A stretch of 64,000 nucleotides of DNA, from contig OX335653.1 in the NCBI GenBank assembly GCA_946894095.1, positions 17,427,001-17,491,000 on the forward strand. The letters are read 5' to 3'. Positions 12,510 to 22,715 of the stretch are shown here, piece by piece. Below the pieces are notes generated by a model that saw only the letters and a list, made by a program, of their open reading frames with translations, searched no databases and was not told the origin of the DNA. The first letter of the stretch is position 1, and the number at the start of each line of letters is the position of its first letter. Origin of the DNA: Incurvaria masculella (Eukaryota > Arthropoda > Insecta > Lepidoptera > Incurvariidae). The translations under genes and the position numbers were made by a program.

Positions 12510-12724
12510 ATAATGAAACAATCACTTTAGAAATATAACGATATTTTTCGCTACATCAAAATGCACCGATTGTGAGGAAATAAAAAAAGCTATTCGTCAT
12601 ATTTTTCAAATGCGAGCAACGACCGAAGCAATATACCATTTTTGGCAACACTGCAGCATTTATTTGACGTATCGGGATATCAAGGACGGCAGGTCGCTCC
12701 CCGAATTGATGTTGGCAATATTTC

Positions 12725-12840
12725 AGACGATGCGATATATAAATAGCTTGGGCGGAGTCCCGCCCGCCCTCCGCAACCGCAGCCGCCACCGCCGCCGCCG
12801 CCGCTACCGCCCGAGGGACGAGCAATGGACCGGGTGGTTA
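12725..12840 (+). promoter_or_regulatory. TATA motif next to a (CCG)n GC-rich patch
   Basis: TATATAAATAG at 12736-12746 is a good match to a TATA box. About 25-30 bases downstream comes a GC-rich block with CCGCC and a CCG run (12776-12812). It could be a core promoter with a GC-rich leader, but no following open frame or donor site confirms a gene. Confidence 0.25.
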
Positions 12841-13328
12841 AATAAATTAAGCCATGTTTACATGTTACTGCAAACACAAAGCCACAAAGCTCGAAAAAAC
12901 TGCAGCTTCGGATGCACTTTTGAGCGCCGCTCTTTTCCATGTTTTCCTTTTTTTTGTGGTCAGAAAAACTGAGTCATCGCGGGCACCTGCTCGTGCGAAA
13001 ATGCCTAGGTGAAGCAGCAGCTGGTCATTATATTTAAATTTAGTAAAAAATACTTAAATCTATTTAACCAAAGTTGAACCAAATCATTGTTTGTTGTTAC
13101 CTTGCACACCTCATTTCACATAGTTTTCTCATAGGTGCAGGTAAAGCCGATAGGTGCTCTATGTGGTACGAACACAGCATTCAGCCCAATTATGGACTGT
13201 GTGTTTTAATGTTAAACGCGATACAAGCCGTACACCAGGCCTTCTATTAAAAGTTGCCAAACGACGCCGATAAGCTTTCGAACTTTTTCGGGGTCTATGA
13301 AAACCATGACGGCTGGCTAGATGTTTTG
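12841..13328. other. unassigned sequence
   Basis: No feature recognised between the GC-rich patch and the next repeat. Confidence 0.4.
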
Positions 13329-13612
13329 TAGGATTCCGTACCCAAATGGTGCCAACGGAACACTATTACTAAGCCTCCGTTGTCCGTCCGTCCATCCGTC
13401 CGTCTGTCACAAAGCTATATCCCATGAACCGTAATAGGTAAAGAGCTGAAATTTTCACCGTGTGTGTATTTATTTTCCCGCTATAAAAACAAATAGGTAA
13501 AATTTAAAAATGGAGGCCCCAAGCAAGAAAACTTCACATTTTTATGTTAAATCTTGTACGATGTGACGGAACCCTTCGTGTGCGAGTTCGACTCGCAATT
13601 GGCCGGTTTTTT
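13329..13612 (-). repeat. CCGGCC-type repeat, near full length
   Basis: On the minus strand: ACCGGCCAATTGCGAGTCG head, GAAGGGTTCCGTCACATCG, the TATAGCGGG and TTTCAGCTC blocks, a short GACG run (about 5 units, interrupted by GATG), GGAGGCTTAGTAATAG, and the terminal GGGTACGGAATCC. Confidence 0.8.
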
Positions 13613-13762
13613 ACATTATTTTTTATACGTCAGGATGCGGACACACACACACCCTCAGCTTTACACCCACACAAACCCTGCCACAGTTTAACGACCATAT
13701 AATATAAACATATTTGCCCTGACATTTTTTCATCACACACTCATTCTACAGGGGGAACGGCA

Positions 13763-14382
13763 AAACGTCTAATATGCAGATCGTATAATGTAATATTTTA
13801 ACAAAATTTTAAAACCATGCACAACGTATAATCGGCAGATCGTATAATTTTATACGTAGTGCATGAAGAAGTTTAAAAAATAAAATTACTTATTTCTCCA
13901 TGCATAACGTATAATAGTCACAACGTATAATATTATGATCTTTATTTAACAAAAAAAGAAAACCATGCATATCATATAATCCAAAAACTTTTCATACGAT
14001 AAGCGCTCCTATGAATATACCTTTAAAGCGTATACTCGCACGCGACTTTTCGACCGTCTCAATTAGCGTAAGGTGGCCTTGTTACGCTTAAACAAATATC
14101 GATTCGTAGCAATTTCAGCCTTAAATGTATCGTTATTAGGGCGCTTTATGCAGTGCTTAAATGGCATATTATACGTTCTGCATGGTTTTCTTTTTTTGTG
14201 AATTCACGTTAGGAATATTATACGTTATGCATGATGCAAAGAGTTGATTTTATTTTTAAACTTTATTCATGCACAACGTATAACATTATACGTTGTGAAT
14301 ATTATACGATATGCATGGTTTTATTTTTTTGGAAAAAAAATACTATTATACGTTGTGAATATTATACGTAGTGAATACGACT
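13763..14382. mobile_element. foldback element with many CGTATAAT boxes
   Basis: The left half (13763-14000) and right half (14160-14382) are inverted copies. For example, AAAAAAAGAAAACCATGCA near 13950 mirrors TGCATGGTTTTCTTTTTTT near 14175. The 8-mer CGTATAAT or its inverse ATTATACG occurs about a dozen times, often next to GCATG or GTTGTGAAT. No transposase frame is seen. Probably a MITE or foldback element with internal subterminal repeats. Confidence 0.65.
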
Positions 14383-14990
14383 CATTCTACATGGCCATTT
14401 ATAATAAGTTGATTGAGTTGAATCAAGCTATCTTTACGCATGATAATATAGAAATGAAGATTTCTAAAATGAAAATATGTTTTTTGTGAATGCTTAAGTT
14501 GGCAGCAACTCAAAGAGCAATCAAATCTGACCCAATGCAGATAAATCGTGCGGTCCGAGGCCGCATGCGGAAAAATCACCAAGGTCAGACAGATATAAGC
14601 GGCGTAAGCAGTTCGACTCCTGGCAAGGTGCGTGGCTGCCGGGCCGATTTATTTCTCGTGATTTATTGACCGGGGTTGGCCGGAGTCCGCGGCATGAAAA
14701 GTATTTCGGTCGGAATGTAGGAGACGCCATTTTTTCTCGGCGGGTTGACACGGGTTCTAATGAGATTGGGGAGTTGCGACTCGTCGTGCCCACCTCGCTG
14801 GCACTGATTGTGTGCTCAGTACGGCTGAAAGAGATAACGAAATTGGCGAAATTTTAAAAATACAATTTACTTCATCCAATTTATCACGCTCGCTGTATAT
14901 GGATGTGATATTGTTTATTGTATTATATTTCCCCTTTACGTATAAGCGCAGCCTTGGATTTGTCGATTTACAGTTCCATTAACCCGGTTG
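14383..14990. other. unassigned sequence
   Basis: The segment 14550-14830 is less AT-rich than its surroundings but has no recognised protein or repeat. Confidence 0.4.
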
Positions 14991-15318
14991 TTTTTTTTAA
15001 ATCTTTATTTTAAAGGGCTTGGGTACACGAAGTGACCATGTCAGCCCTGTTAGGTCTTAGCTACAACTTAGGTCTAATACAACTTAAGCTCTTCTACTTA
15101 AAACTAGGTTAACGAAATAATAAATTCTAATTGCCTTTTCCGAAGCTGGCAGACTTAAAATTGTCTGGTAGTTGCCGACATTAAAATTATTAATATTTAG
15201 CGAGTTCCTCTCGGCCGCGCCCCGAACACACTCCGCCAAAACATGATACACATCCTCAGGTACTCCACAGACGTCACAGTTTGGTGATGTGACCTTCCTC
15301 ATCAGATGTGCAAACTTG
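14991..15318 (-). pseudogene. LINE ORF2 C-terminus and 3' UTR (5'-truncated)
   Basis: Minus-strand frame ending at 15084 encodes the end of a non-LTR retrotransposon polyprotein. The C-terminal cysteine/histidine motif (CDVCG, then EDVYHVLAEC) is typical of jockey/R1/I-type ORF2 after the RNase H region. A short 3' UTR and an A-tract (poly-T at 14991-14998) follow. Upstream the frame is interrupted by a MITE at 15319-15795 and resumes at 15796. Together these read HIPLNKFAHLMRKV without a frameshift. It is a dead fragment. Confidence 0.75.
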
Positions 15319-15795
15319 TTAAGGCGCTAGGACTAGCCAACTACTCGCGCCATACAAATACACTTTTTAACAAATGTAATAATATGTAGTGAAACGCTTC
15401 AGCAATTCCAAATAGAACTCCAGACTGATAATGGATTGTTAATATTTTTTGATTCAATCATATATTTAAATAATAATAAAAAAAAAAGTTGATTTTTCTC
15501 ATTAGAAACCTGGAAGTAATTCGATTTCTAGACATAAGCAAAAACAGCATATATGCATAAACAAAAAGTTCCATTTGCTTTTAGATTTCTACATTTAGTC
15601 AAAAAAGTTCGGAAATGGACACTGTTTCCGCGATGTATTTTGTATAGAAAAAGGAAACATACATTAACGAAAATAGGTTGATTCCTAAACAAGGAATCAT
15701 ATATTGTAAGAATGACACTTATAATCGTCAGACTTGGTTAGTTAACTTGGGGTGCCTCGTCTAACTTTGCGATTTGGCTAGTACCAGGGCCTTAA
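15319..15795 (-). mobile_element. TTAA MITE family 1, copy B, inside the LINE
   Basis: Inverse of the copies at 387 and 60015. TTAA sits at 15319-15322 and 15792-15795. Removing the element and one TTAA rejoins the LINE reading frame as CTT-AAC-AAG (Leu-Asn-Lys), so this is a clean insertion with target duplication. Confidence 0.88.
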
Positions 15796-15830
15796 GCGGA
15801 ATGTGGGCCGAACGCAACCGTTGTGCTGTG
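15796..15830 (-). pseudogene. LINE ORF2 fragment, upstream piece
   Basis: Minus-strand translation gives QRLRSAHIPL, in frame with the piece that ends at 15318 once the MITE is removed. Beyond about 15830 the sequence passes into a SINE-type leader, so the LINE is truncated here. Confidence 0.6.
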
Positions 15831-16105
15831 TATATTCCAGCACTCACAAGGGAATACAGGTGGTCTCACTGCATTTATTCCCGTGCACGCCATAAGGGGT
15901 AGGTCCCGCCCCTCCCAGGTTAGTACAATTGCATTGAATAAAAGATGATAAAAGCAGTAATGAAGATTGTCCCTGTTTTCCATCCAGTTCAATGTACCCA
16001 TGCAATTCAAGTAAGGATCTGGCCTTGTCTGGCCACCCAGTTTTTATGTGATGTGTTGGCTGATAATGTGGTCGTAGGTGTGATATTAGTCATCCTTACT
16101 CACAA
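15831..16105 (+). mobile_element. SINE, degraded, leader type D
   Basis: Starts with a leader (CACTGCATTTATTCCCGTGC) also seen on the minus strand at 17400-17478. The decayed shared body follows (GTTAGTACAATTGCATTGAA, GTTTTCCATCCAGTTCAATG), then the tail (GTGATATTAGTCATCC). Confidence 0.6.
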
Positions 16106-16812
16106 ACAATATGTTCATTCAGAGGTAATTATCAAAACATATGTTTTCTTCTTGAAATGTATTAAAAATGAGGTGGGATAGAACCCACCACCTCTCGGTA
16201 GAGAAGTGGAACTGCGTCCGGAGCTATGAGCCGCTCAAATTCATGTAAATGTTTTGGACAGAGATATTTCTTTTGTAACTAACCCTTCTGAATATCCACT
16301 AAAATGTGATTGCAATTATGAGTTCGTATTTGGGTATATTTTTATGGGTAGAAAATAACATGTCGCCTTACACAGTTATGAAGAACCGCTTTTTGAAGGA
16401 GTCCACAATACCTGTAAGCAAGAAATAAATAATGAATAAGAGTATTAATTAAATTTTTGCACATTAAGAAAACATCGAGAAATGTAAAAAAAAACACAAC
16501 CACATTTGTAAAGCCGACCACTTAATAAAAAAAAAACTTTCGATGAATTGTAACAGGATTTCATACTCTTGATGGCAAACATAGAATAATCCATATACAT
16601 CTGAAGGTTATCTTACATAATGTACGCTAAAGTAGAAAATTACATGAAGCGGAAAAGTTTATAATCCGCCTTGTTCAACACAGTTTTTCTTAAATAAATG
16701 GGGTCATTGACGTGATGACATTTTCTAGATGTCAGCTACACATGGGTAAGACAATTCATAAGACGTGAGAGTGGCGGGACCCTCGGCACGTTAACGCGTT
16801 CACGCTTGACCG
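16106..16812. other. unassigned AT-rich sequence
   Basis: No gene or recurring repeat recognised. Confidence 0.4.
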
Positions 16813-16931
16813 TTTTTTTATAACTGGACATGGATGGGTAATAACACCACTACCATCACGATATTAGCAGCACACACGACATGGGAAAAAGTTCCCATAA
16901 ATGCCATGCCAGGACCTTCTTAATATTGCAA
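16813..16931 (-). mobile_element. older SINE, tail half (split)
   Basis: Minus-strand SINE tail and part of the body (poly-T, then TAACTGGACATGGATGG, ATGCCAGGACCTTC). It stops abruptly where a plus-strand SINE begins. The rest of the same element resumes at 17276. Confidence 0.7.
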
Positions 16932-16932
16932 T

Positions 16933-17275
16933 GCGCGGCTCGTAGCCTAGTGGCGCGGGGACTGGCCTAGCGTACCAGAGACCTGGGTTCAATACCGACA
17001 TGTACCACTGTCTTTCTCTTTCCGAGTTCGATAAGTGCATTTCGTTACGAATGCGAGCTGTAGGTCCCTTTCCCCTACTAGGTGGTAGAGTTTATGCCCG
17101 CCCGGGTTGGTACCATCGCATTGGATGAAAAGATGGTCGAAGCGGCAATGAAAAATTGTCCGTGTTTAGGGAAGGTCCTGGCATGGCACCAAATTCCTTC
17201 GGGAATGAGGTGTATTGGGCTAATATTATAACGGTAGTTGTGTGGTATTAGCCATCCATGTCAGGTCGCATAAAA
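16933..17275 (+). mobile_element. SINE, tRNA-like head A, inserted in an older SINE
   Basis: The head CGGCTCGTAGCCTAGTGGCG contains an A-box-like sequence. GGTTCAATACC about 40 bases on resembles the RNA polymerase III B box. The TCTTTCCGAGTTCG linker, shared body and tail ending TCAGGTCGCATAAAA follow. It lies within an inverted, older member of the same family. Confidence 0.82.
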
Positions 17276-17478
17276 TTTTTTAAGCCGCTTTGACAGTCGT
17301 TAAAAAAATGAGTCGGTGTGAACCCGGGCGGATTCCTTGTACCCAGTAAGGAAGGGGTCCGAAGGTACTGCGATTTTTACATAATCTACAAATCCCTAAG
17401 TCGCCTATTACGACATGCACGGGAAGAAATGCAGTGGGAAAACTTATTTTTAAGTGCCGGAATCCATAAAGCACATTC
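17276..17478 (-). mobile_element. older SINE, body and leader D (split)
   Basis: Continues the minus-strand copy broken at 16931. Body motifs GCCGCTTTGACAGTCGTT and AACCCGGGCGG come first, then CAGTAAGGAAGGGGTCC. A leader follows, reading on the minus strand TTCCGGCACTTAAAAATAAG and CCCGTGCATGTCGTAATAGG. This leader differs from both the tRNA-like and 5S-like heads. Confidence 0.6.
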
Positions 17479-17695
17479 AACGTTTACTTTATAATAGCTC
17501 CATTCTTCTATCGTATGAGGAATAACTTTTGGCACCGGGACCGTAAGACTTTTGTTCTACGACACAGCTGTAAGAGGATATATTTTCCTTTACACTGACA
17601 AGTAGCTGGAAAGTTGGTCCAGGCTCGTTCCGGAAGTTCTGAAGTGTAAACACTAAAACGGGTGGTCAGGTGCGGTCTCATAAAGGTGTCGCCAG

Positions 17696-18062
17696 TTTTT
17701 TTTTTATGCGACTGGACATGGATGGCTAATACCACACCTTCTGTCATGGTATAAGCCTAACACACCACATGGGAACTAGGTGCCATGCCAGGACCTTCCT
17801 TATATTGCACGGCTACATTGAACTGGATGGAAAACACGGACAATTTTCATTGCCGCTTCAACCATCGCTCATTCAATGCGATGGTACCAACAGGGCGGGA
17901 TTAACCCTACCACCTAGTAAGTAAGGAAGGGGACCTACAGTTTAACGTGGAATCCGAACCACGGCCAGCCTCTCTCAATCGTCGAATGGTCACCCATCCA
18001 AGACCAGACCGGACCCAGCGTTGCTTCACGTCGGAGAGCGATCGCCGAAGTGTCGCGCCACC
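17696..18062 (-). mobile_element. SINE, 5S-type head, 5' end clipped
   Basis: Minus strand: 5S-like segment (CCGACGTGAAGCAACGCTGG, TTGGATGGGTGACC), then GGCTGGCCGTGGTTCGG, the shared body, and the tail ATGTCCAGTCGCATAAAAAA. The first about 20 bases of the full-length head seen at 46128 are missing. Confidence 0.85.
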
Positions 18063-18232
18063 TAACACCGCTTACGTCACGAATGACAAGATAAGCAGTG
18101 GTAGTTACGGTCCACCAAATGTGTTTACTCTATCTAAAACGTATGCTAAACATAAATAAATTAAACAATGTTCAATTTACGAAACGTTCCAGCCAATCGG
18201 TGCCCAAAAGCCGTCGCAAAGCTTTTCCGATT

Positions 18233-18500
18233 GGAAACGGAGCGTCTAGGATTCGAAGGTGCGCACGTGCGAGCTGGGGCGGCGCGGGGGCGGCGCGGGG
18301 GCGGCGGGGGTGGGGGCGGGGGTGCGCGCCACCCCATAAATATTTAGCGACGCCCGCGTGATGAATGCCGCCACAATCTCGACCGAGGGAGGTCTCTATA
18401 AAGAGCAGGCCTCGGGGGAGGCCCGGCTCGAGAGGTCAAACTGCCCCCTGCTGAGCGGTGTTCTGGCTGGTCTCGCCGAGGAAAACATCGCGAGAAAATG
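18233..18500 (+). promoter_or_regulatory. CpG/G-rich island with TATA motif
   Basis: A G-tract-rich stretch (18260-18335) could form G-quadruplexes. TATAAAG at 18397-18403 and a GC-rich downstream region follow. It resembles a promoter, but no gene body is recognisable downstream. Confidence 0.3.
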
Positions 18501-18601
18501 TATAAGTTTGTTAGATTTTTCGAGTTTTATGGTGGGGTCTAACACTTTCTAGCGTCTGTACATCTTGATATTTTTATATATCTCATGGATACGACATCAC
18601 C

Positions 18602-18749
18602 GTACAGTCGTTTCCTCTCAATTGTATACACTGAAAAGAGAAGGAATTTCTAAGTCTCTTTTACTCTATGGTTGACTTCAGCATGACGGAAAGAGATCTC
18701 AAATTTATCTCTTTTTCCGGTGTATAGATTTCAGACGAAACGACTGTAC
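18602..18749. mobile_element. 148-bp foldback MITE
   Basis: GTACAGTCGTTTC at the left is mirrored by GAAACGACTGTAC at the right. Inner blocks (TGTATACACTGAAAAGAGAA against its diverged inverse) extend the arms to about 60 bases. No second copy in the window. Confidence 0.65.
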
Positions 18750-18852
18750 ATAATTAAACTGAGGTTATGTAACGTCATATGTAACCTCGCCAGAAAGCAT
18801 TGTATTTTGATTTTTAAAATAATGCGAAAATATTTTGGTTTAAACATTCGTC

Positions 18853-18917
18853 TGAAGCAGGATTGGAATCTGCGATCTTCGGTTTACATACCCACTGAGC
18901 TATCGCTAAGCTATCCA
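18853..18917 (-). repeat. tRNA-like fragment
   Basis: On the minus strand TAGCTCAGTGGG is a perfect A box. GATTCCAATCC lies only about 20 bases further on and matches 9 of 11 B-box positions. The spacing is too short for an intact tRNA, so it is probably a tRNA-derived SINE head or pseudogene. Confidence 0.35.
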
Positions 18918-19345
18918 GAAAATCACGTCTGCCTACGAATTTCCCGATTGTATTCGAATATATACAATGGCTACTAGATAGAGCTGATTTCGCATATTAA
19001 TCCTATGCTTAGCACTGCAATGATTGAGATATCAACCCAATTTATGTCATCACCAAAGATTTAAATTGATATTTTTATGTAGGTAATATATATGAAATTA
19101 CATCATATAGTCAAATAAATGTCTGTATATATATGCCTCTATTTGGGTGGCCGTTTAAAACTTGAGAATATGGAATCTGATTTCGATGACGATTGTGCAT
19201 CATGATTATTCAAAGACCCCTGACTATCACGCTATATTTCGTGAAAAATAAGCGGTGGGGTCAAACATGATGGAAATCGGGGAAAACTACTAATTTATGC
19301 TGTTATATATTATTCCACGTGGCTTTATTCTTCAATAAACTTTAA
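18918..19345. other. unassigned sequence
   Basis: No feature recognised. Confidence 0.4.
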
Positions 19346-19714
19346 CTAAGGCTGTTCCTACCCATAAAAAGTTGTTTGCACACGTAACGCAAAAAGTATT
19401 GCACTTTAAGCCACGAATTAATATTAAAAGTTTAAAATAGTCATATTACTTGCAGCGAAAACAATTTCACAATTTCAGGATTATTGGTTTTGTTACAATT
19501 TATTTAAATACGATTTTTATTGAACAGCGCCAGCTAACGGTGTAAAACTTCTAATCGGCAATTACAACGAAACCATTAAACCTGAAATTGTGAATATGTT
19601 TTCGCTGCAACTACTATGGCTATATTTAATATTTTTGACGAATTCGTGCCTTAAAGTGCAATACTTTTTGCGTTCTGTGTAAAAAAAACATTGAATGGGT
19701 CGGAACATCCTTAA
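19346..19714. mobile_element. TTAA MITE family 2, copy 1
   Basis: A 369-bp near-palindrome starting (C)TAAGGCTGTTCCTACCC and ending GGGTCGGAACATCCTTAA. The arms run nearly to the centre (CAAAAAGTATTGCACTTTAA and its inverse; GCAGCGAAAACA and its inverse). The second copy at 24419-24795 is flanked by intact TTAA. Confidence 0.85.
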
Positions 19715-19965
19715 TAAATAACACATACAAGCCCTACCAATTCAGTTATCTTTTCAACGATTAAAAACATAGCTCAAATATATTGTTACCTTGGGAATTA
19801 TCTAAACCGGTATCCTGTAAAACTAAGCAAACCGTAGCTAAACGCAAACAAGTGTGTTTATTTTTCACATGCCAAGTAATCTACGGTTTTGTGAGCCTCC
19901 ATGAATATTATAATCCTCCCGGCGTTCCCTCGTCACAATAAAAACACTCCCCGGCACTAAATTAA

Positions 19966-21610
19966 ATTGTAGCCAACTAATTCGGCCGAGGACAATGGGC
20001 GACCTCTCCGCCGCGCCGCAATGACACGAAGTCGCGTGTCGCTCGCTCCCGGCGGCGTACTTTTAACAAAGTGTGACGGCGCGCGTGGGGGTGGGACGAG
20101 TGCGGGACGGGAGGAATGAATGTACGCCGCACAGCCTCCATTTCCGCTGCGACCTCGCCAGCTCGGGACAGAGCTGGAATAAATAATAACTGGCTGCGGG
20201 GCGGCTGGTGCAGTGACGATTGCGACTTGGCTAATATAAACTAAGTCCGTATCGGAAATATATTCTTGGCTACGATTAAAAGATAAAACCATGGATTTCG
20301 TTGTGGCCAACTAATTCGGCTGAGGACCGTGGGCGACGTCTCCGCCGCGCCACAATGACACGAATCGTGTATCTCTCGCTCCCGGCGGCGTACTTTTAAC
20401 GAAGTGTGACGGCGCGCGTAGGGTGGGATGAGTGCGAGAAGGGAGGAATGAATGTACGCCACACAGCCTCCATTTCCGCCGCGACCTCGCCAGCTCGGGA
20501 CAGAGCTGGAATAATTAATAACTGGCTGCGGGGCGGCTGGTGCAGTGACGATTGCGACTAGGCTAATATAAACTAAGTCCGTATCGGAAATATATTCTTG
20601 GCTACGATTAAAAGATAAAACCATGGATTTCGTTGTGGCCAACTAATTCGGCTGAGGACCGTGGGCGACGTCTCCGCCGCGCCACAATGACACGAATCGT
20701 GTATCTCTCGCTCCCGGCGGCGTACTTTTAACGAAGTGTGACGGCGCGCGTAGGGTGGGATGAGTGCGAGAAGGGAGGAATGAATGTACGCCACACAGCC
20801 TCCATTTCCGCCGCGACCTCGCCAGCTCGGGACAGAGCTGGAATAAATAATAACTGGCTGCGGGGCGGCTGGTGCAGTGACGATTGCGAGTTGGCTAATA
20901 TAATCTAAGTCCGTATCGGAAATATATTCTTGGCTACGATTAAAAGATAAAACCGTCGATTTCGTTGTAGCCAACTAATTCGGCTGATGACAGTGGGCGA
21001 CTTCTCCGCCGCGCCACAATGACACGAAGCGTGTGTCTCTCGCTCCCGGCGGCGTACTTTTAACAAAGTGTGACGGCGCGCGTGGGGGTGGGACGAGTGC
21101 GGGACGGGAGGAATGAATGTACGCCGCACAGCCTCTATTTCCGCCGCGACCTCGCCAGCTCGGGACAGAGCTGGAATAAATAATAACTGGCTGCGGGGCG
21201 ACTGGTGCAGTGACGATTGCGACATGGCTGATATAAACTAAGTCCGTATCGGAAATATATTCTTGGCTACGATTAAAATATAAAACCATCGATTTCGTTG
21301 TAGCCAACTAATTCGGCTGAGGACAGTGGGCGACTTCTCAGCCGCGCCACAATGACACGAAGTCGTGTGTCTCTCGCTCCCGGCGGCGTACTTTTAACGA
21401 AGTGTGACGGCGCGCGTAGGGTGGGATGAGTGCGGGACGGAAGGAATGAATGTACGCCACACAGCCTCCATTTCCACCGCGACCTCGACAGCTCGGGACA
21501 GTGCTGGAATAAATAATAATTGGCTGCGGGGCGGCTGGTGTGTGCCGATTGAGACTTGGCTAATATAAACTAAGTCCCTAACGTAAATATATTCTACGCT
21601 ACGATTTGCA
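19966..21610. repeat. GC-rich tandem satellite, ~332 bp x 5
   Basis: The start motif GCCAACTAATTCGG recurs at 19972, 20306, 20638, 20970, 21303 and 21611, giving periods of 334, 332, 332, 333 and 308. Units 2 and 3 differ at only a handful of positions, clustered in the last third of the unit. The array is much richer in GC than its flanks. Minus-strand frames of 106-133 codons run through each unit. Because the period is not a multiple of three, they change frame at each junction, so I treat them as by-products, not genes. Confidence 0.9.
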
Positions 21611-21702
21611 GCCAACTAATTCGGACGACTATAATGGGCAACCTTTTCGTCGAGCCACAATTACAAAAGTCACGTGTCGCTTTGTCCCGGTGAGCGGAGG
21701 AG
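21611..21702. repeat. degenerate sixth satellite unit
   Basis: Starts with the unit motif but diverges quickly (AACCTTTTCGTCGAGCCACA). It ends against a SINE fragment. Confidence 0.65.
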
Positions 21703-22005
21703 TCATGGTATTAGCCCAACACATTTCGTAAAAAAAGGTCAAAATCAGGACCTTCTTATATTGCACGGTCACAATGAACTGGGTAAAAACGAGCCTTTTC
21801 GACTATTGCTCATTCTATGCAATCCCTATCAACCTAACCATCCATAAAAGGTAATAAAAATGTTGTAAGAAAGGGAGCCTATATGTAATTTGACGTGGAA
21901 TGTTAACCACTGACGCAAAATTTCTTGGTCACCTCTGATGACATATATGAAGCCTTGAATACTTTCAGTGGAAGCACGTGAATAATTTTTAAGTGCCGAA
22001 ACGCA
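21703..22005 (-). mobile_element. SINE, strongly degraded
   Basis: Minus-strand body remnants: GGTATTAGCCCAACACA, CAGGACCTTCTTATATTGCA, GTCACAATGAACTGG. GACGTGGAATGTTAACCACTG near 21893 corresponds to the head/body junction. TTTTTAAGTGCCG near 21990 belongs to leader D. Confidence 0.6.
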
Positions 22006-22059
22006 GACAGTACAGAATATACGTCTCATTTGGTGATGATCTGAAAGACTAATTCGAGA

Positions 22060-22105
22060 TCCAAAATTCGATTCAGACACATGTGACATTAGCCATTCAT
22101 GTTCA
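22060..22105 (+). mobile_element. SINE tail fragment
   Basis: GACATTAGCCATTCATGTTC followed by AATAAAAG matches the plus-strand SINE tail. Confidence 0.5.
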
Positions 22106-22589
22106 ATAAAAGTTAGGAATAACATATTTGAGACTTGTCGCCACCAGAACGTAGGATGGTTGAGTCGCAGTGCGTGCCTTCCGTCCGGTGTGCGGGAACT
22201 CGCATCCATTACAGGACCAGGACAATCGCCAATAGGATTCCGACCTGTTCGACATTTTGCTAGTGAATTCATACAATAATATCCTTTTTCAGCTTAATGT
22301 TCCTTTCTAGTTTGATAGTTATGGTAAATATAGCCAACTCTTGGAGTAAATTATGTGCATCTTTTTCACAATGATCATGATATGAAATTTGTATTCTGTC
22401 ACTTTCAAATAACATAAGTTTAATAATTGAACTTAAGTTGTTTAATAATAAAGCTTTAATTGATACTTATAATATACATGCATACGATACATAATCTACT
22501 AGCCGTGATATACGGCTGTAAGCATTTGTATACAAATACCAAAAGGCAAATATCATGGATACAAGTTAAGTTTAAAAAAGAACCGTACA

Positions 22590-22715
22590 AACATAGAACG
22601 GAATTCATTTATTTAATGTGCAAAATATCACAAAAATATTTCTTAATTTGACTTAGGAAATAAGAACGAGCCATTGTATGGAACATGATCACCTCATTAT
22701 CCTCTTAATACGCCA
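22590..22715 (+). repeat. dispersed repeat (GAGCCATTGTATGGAAC type)
   Basis: TTTATTTAATGTGCAAAATA, then ACGAGCCATTGTATGGAAC and GATCACCTCATTAT. Related sequences lie at 33690-33865 (minus), 34483-34540 and 59155-59232. Class unknown. Confidence 0.55.

Noticed and set aside
19966..21610. CRISPR array or rRNA cluster
   Set aside because: The unit is a continuous 332-bp tandem repeat with no spacers, and no rRNA core sequence is visible.
21829..22272. 147-codon minus-strand open frame
   Set aside because: It starts outside and ends inside a degraded SINE, so it spans unrelated sequence.
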